Origin: Siderastrea radians
Taxonomy: Eukaryota > Cnidaria > Anthozoa > Scleractinia > Rhizangiidae
Direction: 5' to 3'
Length of the DNA: 64,000 nt
Assembly (NCBI GenBank): GCA_964017195.1
Contig: OZ024891.1
Span: 2,391,394-2,455,393 of the forward strand
In this document: positions 55,078-64,000 of the stretch, piece after piece
How the letters are laid out: the number at the start of each line of letters is the position of its first letter
How positions within the stretch are numbered: the stretch's first letter is position 1
Position numbers and translations under genes: made by a program
Notes under the pieces: model-generated
The model's input: only the letters and a program-made list of their open reading frames with translations
The model's database searches: none
What the model was told of the DNA's origin: nothing

Positions 55078-58000
55078 ATGGCGACCAGTTTTAAAAAGAA
55101 AGGTTCTCGTGGCAGGGCTGTTTACCCTCCGGGAACGAGGCCTTCCCTGCATAACAACCAGCTGTTGATATCTTCTGGAGTGCCTTCTTTAGATAACATG
55201 ATCGGTGAGTTTATTGTTGGTGGAAATATAGTTATTTCCGTGAATTCTTACCTAATCTGACAGAAAACAGCTGTGTTGCATCTGACAACACGTTCGTTTA
55301 CCGGGTTCGGTTTGAATAGCCTGCTCTTTTATTAAGAGAATCAACACTATTGAATTTGTTAATACACTTGTCAAGTCAGCAAAATTGCCCTTTCCACTGA
55401 AAGGGGATTGTGACACAATGGCTTCATTTAATCTTTAAATATTTCCAGCTATAAGCTTGTATGAACAGCACTAACTTAGTGTATACGATGGCATTTTTTA
55501 GGAGGTGGAATTGCCGTAGGAACCGTTTTCATGGTTGGTATGTCACTTTATCATGCTTTGTCAGTTTTCAAAAGCTTTTTTTCTTAGTGGTGGGGGATGG
55601 GTAGGCTCGATTACCAGCCGCTGTTCGGGAAAATGAGCCCGCACTCATCCCCCCAAAAGAGCGGCTGGACGCATCTGATTTCTATTGTTGGTTTCAGCCA
55701 ATCAGGTTGCTGCCTGCAGATTTTCTTCTGGCAACATTATCGCAAAAATTATGTCATCAGAGTGGAAAAGATGAATGCGGCTTTTGAGCGAGTTTTGGAG
55801 ACGTTGCAAATCAAGAATTTAAAAGATTTACAGCGAGAGGCACTTGAAAAGCTAGTTAGCGGCTTAGATGTGTTCGTTATTCAACCAACAAGATCGGGAA
55901 AGTCATTGAATTTTTCTGTCAGCCCCGATTGTGTTCAACACAGTAAGACCGTTGTCAAATGCGAAATCAATCGCCCTTGTGATTTCTCCTCTGGCTTCTC
56001 TTATGTAAGACCAAATGCAGTACCTGATGTCTGTTGGAATCAGTGCTGAGTTTATCGGCCTTTCCTCTTACTTGATCTGTTGCGTGGCGAAGAGATTTCG
56101 ACGGTGCAGCTACACTCGGTTAAATTCTAGAGTCCGTAGGAACACAACGTTTCAGGCGATTATTTGTTGTAAATTTTTCCTTCAATAAATGTTGAAGAGA
56201 TTTTGCATCTTCTCGGATCTTCTGAAGGCACTTTCGATCTCGATAACAGCGTCCGTTACGGATATAACTGTCCACGTTTACACTTGACAAATTCTGTCTC
56301 GCAAATAAGACACTTTTCCATTTAATTAAGTTCTCTTTCGAAAGTCAGTTTGTTAGCAGCCACAGAAGACGCATCCACTATTAGAGTTAAATTTTTTCGG
56401 AGTGTTATCGCTTGCACTTAAGCCATCAATTCGAACATCAAAGAAATTTATAGAAATTTTGCAATGTACAGAAATGTACCGAAGAAACTAATTCGAAATT
56501 TTTTGGGTAGGTACGGGCGCATGATGCATTTTCGAGCCAAATAAACAAGAAATTTGGCATCCAATTTCACTTTCAGTGACATCGGAGACGCATAAATTAA
56601 TTTTTTTCGAATTACGTCACAGACAAGGTCAACGGGTCAAGCATCCAGCCGTCTCTCTCGCGGATGAACAAAGACAGGACTCAAGAGAGCGGCGGAAATC
56701 GAGCCTAGGGGATGGGGGGTGGGGGCACTGGCAAGAGGGTGGAGTATAAGAGTGCATTCCATGTAGGTTATGCCATCATGTCAAAGATCTTTGGTGTGTG
56801 TTTTAAAAAACACGATGTGTGGTAAAATCATAGTATTTGTATGAACTCACAGGCCCAATGTTTGGAAAGAGCAATGCATGCTTGTGAACACAGCTCCATC
56901 CTACGCCATTGCCTCTGTCGTCCCTGGGTTTGTTTACTTATTTATTTACTTATTTATTTATTTTTGGAAAAGGTAGTCTTGGTTTTCACTCACCATCATC
57001 CTGGTGTCTATTAGCAATTTTGATTTGTATTTTTAGAGGAAGACACTTATGGTTCCTATGCAAGGCAACTGTCAAAGTATTTTCTGGCTGAAGGAGTTGT
57101 CTCTGGCCATGCATTATTCCTGGCATCTGCAGAGCCAGAACCAAGCAGCATTTTGAAGGTAATTGAGATTGTTTACAAGCTTAGGACATGGATACAAATA
57201 ATTGTAAGTCATTCCTTCCATGCCCTCCATGGAAAACAACCAGCTTTTCTTAGTTCAGACATTCACTTCAATGGCTGGTTAACTTCCATTTCCAAGAAGC
57301 CTAATCAGTGAACTTGTTTTCTCTACTTGTTTGTTTTGTCAGGATCTTCCACAACAAATAGATGACAAGGAAAGTAAAACAGCAGGCAGTAGTGTCCACA
57401 ACCCTGAACAAAACACACCCTCAACAGATCAGTCCATGAAGATTGCATGGAGATACCAAAATCAGCCTAAGTTTGAGGTGAGTTTCTGTAATCTCCCCAG
57501 CAACTGAAGGTAAAGTAAAAGCCTGGCATCCTTAAAACAAAAGCCTTCATCTGTTGGACCCTAATTTGTCTTAATTTCTTTGTTATTTCTTAGTCACTCA
57601 TCTTCCATGTGAAACAGTTACCAGTTCCCCCGGTTGCTAATGACTCACTGAGGGTAAATCACATTGTCACTCACTCTCTCTATGTATGAAGTGTCAAAAG
57701 CCAACTGAAAGAGTGCTTTTCTAGAAGAAGTTGCGAGATCAATGAAAGGACACCCAAACTGCAGCTAGCCTAGTTTCGTTTTCTTACTATCATGATTATA
57801 TTCATTAGAATTTGTAACATAATTTATGTAATACCAATAAAGCTTCATGTATCTGTCTGCCACCTTTGGGCCGATTTGAATGAGATTAACCAAGACTATT
57901 ACAGTGCGACTAGTTGGACCGGGCCACTTGGAAGAAAATTGACCAATCTCAGCCTTAATTGAGAACAAAAGAAGCCAACATTTTTCATAAGCTGACCGAT

Positions 58001-61000
58001 AATGTTGACGGATCTAAACAATACATCTCCAAATAAATTTGAAAGTCTAATTCTGTGGACCTCTCAGGAAAGTTGTTTGTATGCGCTACGTAAGCCGTAA
58101 GCTAACGGTACATGTAAATGTTTCTAAAATGGCTTTTGCCCAGAAAATACAAGCGAGATTGAATCGAGAGGGCGGCATATACAGCAATAGTCGGCAACAT
58201 TCCTAGCTATTACGAGGTTATGTTTCAGGCTTGCACCATGCTGAAATGGAACTAAAAGCTCGATGTGGATTATGGGGCACAGCAATAATGCTGCATTGTG
58301 CTAAACCTCATTCTGTTTCCTTTAAAATAGTCTTCACCATCTTATGCTAAATTTGGACACTACTTTGACTTGACAAAAGTTATGGATGAGCAGAAGATTT
58401 CCTCAGTTCCTGTTCAAACGTTCAGTGTGTCCAGTGAAATAACAAAGTGTCTTGAATCCTCTACAGGAAAGAAGTAAGTTAACTATTATGAGTATAAAAG
58501 GTAAAAACTATAAGGATAATTGGGCAAAACTATATGAGGTTTATGTGTGAAATTCAAAGAGGCATACACTGTATGACATTCAATAATATATACATTTACG
58601 TGTAATTTTAATGCACTACATTTTAGCCACTATGTCACCTTAAATTATTGCTTGCCCCTGAATAAGATCTGCTGATTTTTTGTTTTTGTTTTAATTTGTT
58701 TTAAATTTTATAAGCTTACCAGAAAAGTATCAGATTACATGTAATCATTCAAATTAACTATGCTTCTTATTCCTTTAGTAAAATAGGAGTTTAAAGGATC
58801 ATAATGTTATGTTGGAACATTCAAATTATCAGTTCTATGGACATAGTCAGTAATGGAGTGATTTTGCATTGACTTTTGGTTTCAATTCTAGATCAGGTCA
58901 TGAGGTCACTGCCTACAGAACACTTATCTCCAGCATAAAGTCTGCTATCAAGGATGGAGGATTTGCCACATCAGATAAAGGGGTATGGAAACAGTGTTAC
59001 CATTACTGAGTTAATTGTGAGAGTAACTTGGTGATCGAACTGCATCTTGTGAGCCTGTTCACTTCCTTGCTAGACAGAGGAGTAAGACAAGGAAAATTCT
59101 TCTCATGGATCGCAAATCACAGCTCTCCCCACCAACTGAAGTTACTTGCATGAATGACTCCCTAAGTGAGCCTGCTTGCAGGCTATAGTTTTTCTAACTC
59201 CAAGGATATCTTCACATTATACTTTAATCAGGGTAGGCCAAGGATCATCTGTCAAAGGTCATTAAAATTTTCTGCTTAGCCTTTAGTTTACAAGCTCAAA
59301 GTAGGAGGGTTAAACAAGGTACAGTTCTAGAATTAGAGAGCGTGTCAGTGGCCGTCATTCTGCCTTCAGAAACTTGGACCTGACTACACTTGTCCTCTCT
59401 TTACTTGACTTACGTGGAAATCAATGCATTTTGTAGCCTGCATTGCAGGTGCCAAAAATTGAAATGTGGATGGGGAATTGCATGCTTCCCAATTTTGCAT
59501 CAAAAACTTATCAAAGAGTAAAAAACAATTATAAGTGGCAACAGTACGGCGTTGAGCACTGTAAGCTTACCCTTTAAGCCCTGTCATAAAATTGCATATT
59601 CTGCTTACTGTTCTCCATACATTTCGTATGGAACTAGTAGGGAGATTTTTTCTAAATATCAAGACATCTTATCCTTGGTGATCATTTCCTTTATTCTCCT
59701 CTCTTGAATGTTTGAAGAAGTAGTGATAATGTTAAGAGAAATTTCATTTTGGTCACTGTTATGACTTAAAGGGTTAAGAAGTACAGCAAGGAGAAGTTTG
59801 GTTGGAGCCTTGAAGGTTCAGAGGAGCAGTAGTTACGTTAAAAGCAATTACTGGTTGTGTTGTAATATTACCTAGTCAGTCTAACATCTGCTTAAAAAGT
59901 TATTGAGACCCTGCCAGTATAAAATATTGACCATTTTAAAACTTATAGCAATGAATTTTATTGTTATTTTCTAGCTGGAAAACAGAACAATTCTCAGAAT
60001 AGTTCTTCATGGTCTTGGTTCACCACTTTGGGGTGAAGAGCAGCACATTGCACATGACATCAATCCTGCTGTGACTAGGTTCCTTTTCCAGTTGCGTGCG
60101 GCAATGCGTGCCGCTCTGGCTGTTTGTCTTGTAGCAGTTCCTTCTCATCTTTTTCAGGTAGTTTATTACCTTTAAGCTGCAGCTGTGTCAGCGTTGTTGT
60201 CATCGTTGATGATGTTGTTGTTATTTTTGTTGTTGTGGGCAATACAGAATCGCTTTTAAAACTATGATTTAGTTTTGCAAATAATATTTTTTTTCCTTTT
60301 CTGTTGGTGGCAAAGACGGAGTATAGGGCAGACCAGGAAGATAAATTTCAGTGTACAACTTACAGTCTCTATAATGTTTTTTTTTTTTGTAATTCAATCA
60401 TTTTTATTGTTCTTCCACACTAAAACACAACAGTTACAACAATTACAAATTACTTAACCCTACCGCACAGTTACAATATTACAAACAACTACACTTACAT
60501 AATTACAACCCAGGATGACAACTGCAAAAAGGCAGTACCATATTGTCACTACAGTACATGTAGATACCAACTCGAAATTACACTCATCCACGAAACCGGA
60601 AAAACGAAAAAGGGAACTTATAAGAGACAGAGGGGTAACATAGTCTATAAGCTAACATGTGGCAGAAGCTTCTCCCATTTCTGGAAATGTCTTGTTAGTT
60701 TATTCTGCTTTGTTGCTATCGTTTTCTCCACTTGGTATACATCTCTAATCTTGGCCTTATAAACTCGTAAGGAGGGATTCACAATATTCAACTTACACTT
60801 GTAAATATAAAATTTTGCTGTCAGTATCAGGTGATTCAAAAGAATAAAATCATCTTCCGTATTGAAAACTCCAAAGAAAATATCCATTATTGTAAAGGGT
60901 TGAAACTTAACCCTACATTCACCAAGCCAAGAGCAGAGAGCTTTCCAGAAAGTCTTTGTCACATCGCAGAAGAAAAATAAATGTTCGAAGGATTCAACTT

Positions 61001-62004
61001 CTCGTTTACAAAAGGCACATAAAGGCGAGTCCGTCATTTTTTACCTAAACATCTTTTCATTTGTAAATACTATATTATTCAATACTTTATATTGGAATTC
61101 CCTAATTTTAGTTTCACTCGTGACTGTAAAAGGCAAGGAGTATCTATAATGTAGCCTCAATTAACAATTTAGACCGTCCACTCTGTTACGTGCCCGTTTA
61201 AAAAGCAAATACTTTTTAATTCTTTTCCCCCTATCATCTACACTTCACTGTTGAAAACATGCATAAAAAGGACACTAAAGGCGTACGCAAATGTGAAACT
61301 ATTTTGCTACATTTTCGGTCAAGTAAGTACACAGACGGCTTAAGTGTGGATGTAGTCTTAGTTTTGTTGATGTCCTCCTATTCAGCAGGATTAATTCCGT
61401 TTTGCATTTTAGGACCCAGCCTTGACTCGGCGTGTTGAGAGGCTGTGTGACACCGTCGTGAAGTTAGAGTCTTTTGTTGGATCTGAAAACGAAACAAACC
61501 CAGTATACAAAGACTACCATGGTAAATGTATATTAATAGTCTTCTATCAGAACTAATCTCAAACCTAGTAACAGGCCGTAAAATCAAACAACTTATCAAA
61601 TAACCACATTTTATCAGGGCAAATAACAGGAAAAGTAAGATAAGCCAAATTGCGCTTGAATTTTGATTATCAGCTGAGTTGGAAATGTAAATTGGCCACC
61701 GTAGAGAAATTTAAAACTGACGTTTCGAGAGGTAGCCCTTCGTCAGAGCGAATCCACGCTGGGTTTGGTTAAAAGGGAGAGAAACGCTGGTGGAAAAAGA
61801 GGTCATTTCCTCTTGACTGTTATTGAACATTGCTTTTTGATTTTATCACTAGTTGTTAGTAAATATTTGTTTCCTTGCTTTGTCTTTGTTTTTTCAGGAC
61901 TGTTTCACATTGTTCGGTTGCCCCGATTGAACTCGCTTGTGTGTCACGTGCCAGAATCCTTTGACCTCGCCTTCAAACTGAGGAGAAAAAAGATGACGAT
62001 TGAG
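55078..62004 (+). CDS. ELP4: Elongator subunit 4, 3'-incomplete in window (9 exons, 351 aa seen)
   Basis: Exons: 55078-55204, 55502-55537, 57037-57158, 57343-57477, 58331-58473, 58892-58982, 59975-60157, 61413-61521, 61898-62004. Phases agree, and the ninth ends phase 0 before a GTATGC donor. The protein shows [20 protein letters not shown] (the RecA-like start without a functional Walker A lysine), [71 protein letters not shown] and [20 protein letters not shown]. Elp4 forms the hexameric RecA-like ring with Elp5 and Elp6 that helps Elongator modify wobble uridines of tRNAs. About 70 C-terminal residues expected from human ELP4 were not found before the window end. The start ATG was chosen at [13 protein letters not shown]. 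Confidence 0.93.
55602..56707. mobile_element. MULE-like element with 9 bp target duplication, carrying helicase sequence
   Basis: Termini TAGGCTCGATTACCAGCCGC (55602) and the complement of TAGGCTCGATTTCCGCCGCT (ending 56707) form imperfect inverted repeats. Further inverted similarity lies inside (GCGGCTGGACGC / GACGGCTGGATGC). Both sides carry the perfect direct repeat GGGGATGGG (55593-55601, 56708-56716). A 9 bp duplication is typical of Mutator-like elements. No transposase is present. The interior holds a decayed RecQ-type helicase fragment. Located in intron 2 of ELP4. Confidence 0.7.
55771..56075 (+). pseudogene. RecQ-type helicase fragment, frameshifted
   Basis: The frame from ATG 55771 gives an N-terminal helicase piece ending in [10 protein letters not shown], a Walker A region whose consensus PTGSGKS has G changed to R. 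After a frame change between about 55920 and 55965, another frame reads [11 protein letters not shown], a stop, then [17 protein letters not shown]. This matches the motif Ia region of RecQ-like helicases. Start, frameshift and internal stop show a dead fragment of about 100 codons. It lies entirely within the MULE-like element. Confidence 0.65.
57594..57653 (+). other. Possible 60 bp cassette exon in ELP4
   Basis: A TTTCTTAG acceptor and an AGG-GTAAAT donor enclose 20 codons ([20 protein letters not shown]) that fit phase 0 to phase 0 between exons 4 and 5. Human ELP4 has no such insert, so it may be alternative, lineage-specific or chance. Confidence 0.25.
59567..59777. mobile_element. TTAA-type MITE, copy 2 (sister at 27112-27324)
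   Basis: Same family as 27112-27324: CCCTTTAAGCCCTG at the left, GACTTAAAGGGTTAA at the right, and the shared internal motif CTTACTGTTCTCC. Located in intron 6 of ELP4. Confidence 0.7.
60379..61140 (-). mobile_element. 5'-truncated LINE, reverse-transcriptase 3' end
   Basis: The minus-strand open frame 61037-60645 encodes [20 protein letters not shown] and the following FW...W pattern, the zf-RVT motif found after the reverse transcriptase in many non-LTR retrotransposons. Upstream, [20 protein letters not shown] continues the frame to about 61140 but is separated by a stop. The element ends in a poly(A) tail, seen as poly(T) at 60379-60390 on the plus strand. Located in intron 7 of ELP4, antisense to the gene. 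Confidence 0.75.
61716..61749 (-). ncRNA. Hammerhead-like motif in a PLE tail remnant
   Basis: On the minus strand: GCT, CTGACGA, a weakened stem II (GGG...CTC), GAAACGTC, AGT. The core CUGANGA/GAAA is intact and stem I keeps two pairs plus a wobble. It belongs to the same family as 5147-5180. The flanking TTGGCCACCGTAGAG-type sequence also matches the PLE at about 5120-5140. Located in intron 8 of ELP4 without PLE coding sequence. Confidence 0.5.
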
Positions 62005-62124
62005 GTATGCATAAATCAACGTATCAACGTATACTCTATTTTGTAGTTGGTTTTCTTATTTGATATTATTTTACGTGATAGCTTTCACCATTTCAACTAG
62101 CAAGGAAAGCCTCTCAGCCATAGA

Positions 62125-62766
62125 ACAACAACAACAACAACAACAAGCTTTATTACCAAATAGAAAAAGGAAAAAAAGTTAAACTTTACAATATAATATA
62201 TTAATACAAAAATAGGTAATGTTTACTCAGGATAACTAAAAAGCTAATCGAGCAGGATAACTAAAAAGCTAATCTTCCTCACTAGCTTCGGATTGAGTAA
62301 GGATTTGCCTTAAGGGCTCTCACTACTTAAGTAGAGTGTCGAATACAGCCTGTAAACGATTTAGCTCTCTCAATAACGAAACAAGATAGTAGCGCCTTTT
62401 TGAGTGAGGGCTCGTGTCAACGGCAGTTTCTACTAAGTAGCGCCTCGGATTAATGATTTTACCCTTCAGTAAAGAAACGATCGATGGAACAATAGTCAGG
62501 AACACCTCATTTTTAAGGTGGAAAATGTGTAACGCGGTAATTTCGCGTGTTTCCATAGAAACTTCACCTCCCCCCTGATCTCTCGGAAACAGCCAACAGA
62601 ACGCAGGAAGATTCAGTCCGAGGAAAGCCTGGATCCCTCTCGTGCCAGTCCGCAAATACCCGGCTAGACTTCTGAATACTAGTGCAAATTCGCTTGCCTT
62701 CATGTCTTTGAACAGCGGCTGGTTTGCTGGGAGGAGGCGCCTTCCGTGCGGCGATACGATCACCAC
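62125..62766 (-). CDS. Unrecognised 147-codon open frame with a (TTG)n-tailed 3' end
   Basis: A minus-strand frame from about 62766 to 62323 (MVIVSPHGRRLLPANQPLFK onward) is open for 147 codons. It is rich in Leu, Arg and Phe, with no motif I recognise. About 160 bp downstream the minus strand reads GGTAATAAAGCTTG followed by TTG repeats (complement of CAACAACAAC at about 62128-62150). Such an AATAAA plus microsatellite tail is typical of some non-LTR retrotransposons or SINEs, so the frame may belong to a retroposed unit. A 22 bp motif GATTAGCTTTTTAGTTATCC occurs twice in tandem just before the tail. Function unknown. Confidence 0.3.
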
Positions 62767-64000
62767 CTCAAGATAATTGGAAACGTTATTTTACCATGGC
62801 GCTCTAATAACCTAAAGTCATTGGTTTCCGTAATGTGAAGTGACAAGGAGAATTGTTACTATACTTTGGAAGGGTCACTAGTCCATCGCAAGCTGTCCTA
62901 CAAATGGGGGGAACCCGTTTATACTGCGGGGATGGAGTGAGCCAATTCTGCAGTGGTTTTAATTCGAGGCAGAGACAGGCAATTTAGGATTCTTAATTAA
63001 CTGATGGAAAAGTTTTCGAATGACCTTCCAGAGTAACGTCTTTGCTTTGGTTCACATTTACCGAGCTCTTGATAAAAACTCATGCATCCTGTGCTTTGAC
63101 CAATCACAGCCGGCTCACGTGATATTGCTTCAACCAATCAGGAGCAAAACCGATCACGACTTTGTTTGGGTGCCTTTTCCCGCGCTTGGTACCGGTTACA
63201 TGCGTTTTGCTTCAAGCTCCGATATTTCTGTTGTGATTGACAGTTACAGCAGCCCATTCTGGCTTTGATCTAGCGACAGTCGTATCCAAACCAAACGTAA
63301 CACCTGAGGTTATAACATTTATCTCTGATAACTTCCCCCAAGAGAATGAATGATGTACAGCATAACAGTAATGACGCGAATCCTCTCGTAAAACGTGGGT
63401 GGAGGCCAAGTGCTGGATTAAACAACGAAAATTCTAACTTTCGTTTATTGTAATCAATGAATAAAACACATGGCATATGTGAAGCACCGGCCCACGCCGG
63501 TAGCGGATGTCGGAGTTATTTATTTTTTTGTGCTAACTATGGATCACTTTTATTAAACGTTTTTCACTGTTTTGCCTGATCCTCTTGTAAATGGAGGGTT
63601 TTACTGGCTCTAACATCGTTTTGTTGTAACTGTTTTCTCAAATTTCCTCTCACAATTTTAATTATCTCACTTCTATTTGATATCTCATTAAACCTGACGC
63701 AATTTTACCATTACAATGTTTTTCTCCTCTGTAACAAACAGATTAATTTAAACTAATGTTAGAAAGGTTCTTTCCTTTGCAATAAAAACAAACTGAAAGC
63801 AAACCCATTTCTAAGAGTGGAGTAGAACTTGATGTGTCTACTCTTTGTCGCCACTCTTACATTTTTATTTCATTACCGTTTTATCACGTACAAAATTCTA
63901 TGTAAGTTGAGCCACTGTTTTCCTCACAGAGAGCACGTTGCTTATGATAGAAATCTTTAGTAATGATTTTCCGTGGGAAACGCAAGTAGGTGCATTTCCA
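62767..64000. other. Right edge of window, no gene recognised
   Basis: Presumably the rest of ELP4 intron 9. No match to the expected C-terminal ELP4 residues was found in the plus-strand frames. Short frames at 63020-63268 and on the opposite strand look like chance. Confidence 0.4.

Noticed and set aside
63020..63268. 82-codon plus-strand frame as last ELP4 exon
   Set aside because: It does not match the expected ELP4 C terminus (RLHLPPDLS-type start) and has no acceptor in phase.

Overview
This window is animal (metazoan) nuclear DNA: intron-rich genes with GT-AG splice sites, AT-rich non-coding DNA and very many transposon remnants. The gene content and the repeat families, many of which I recognise from hexacoral genomes, suggest a cnidarian, most likely a stony coral. 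That identification is an inference. Five multi-exon genes could be reconstructed by joining phase-consistent exons, and four of them are complete.

Layout: 1-10 kb is mostly repeats: a 1.4 kb hAT-type element with an 8 bp target duplication, a 387 bp tandem duplication, a candidate IL-17-like/cystine-knot secreted protein exon at 4.0-4.5 kb, and a Penelope-like element (PLE) remnant. 10.5-19.6 kb (+) holds a complete 15-exon ACC-synthase-like aminotransferase gene. 19.9-24.8 kb holds an apparently intact DIRS-type tyrosine-recombinase retrotransposon (minus strand) abutting a short, oppositely oriented derivative. 25.7-31.7 kb (-) is CFAP20DC. 31.9-38.8 kb (+) is GATD1. 41.0-54.5 kb (-) is an NDR-family kinase (STK38/STK38L). 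55.1-62.0 kb (+) is ELP4, whose last exon lies outside the window.

Gene arrangement: CFAP20DC and GATD1 are head to head (start codons 223 bp apart), as are the NDR kinase and ELP4 (559 bp apart), so both pairs probably share bidirectional promoters. GATD1 and the NDR kinase converge on a 2.3 kb interval with closely spaced poly(A) signals on both strands. The genes do not form one pathway: they cover PLP-dependent metabolism, cilia, a DJ-1/PfpI-like protein, Hippo/NDR signalling and Elongator tRNA modification.

Introns carry transposons whose boundaries can be read from terminal inverted repeats (TIRs) and target-site duplications (TSDs): hAT with 8 or 5 bp, Harbinger-like with TAA, TTAA-specific, and MULE-like with 9 bp. 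The most noteworthy items are hammerhead-ribozyme-like cores in three PLE remnants, the DIRS element abutting its derivative, a MULE-like element carrying a decayed RecQ-type helicase fragment inside ELP4, the candidate IL-17-like exon, a GC-AG intron in the aminotransferase gene, and a degenerate minisatellite interrupted by a TTAA element.
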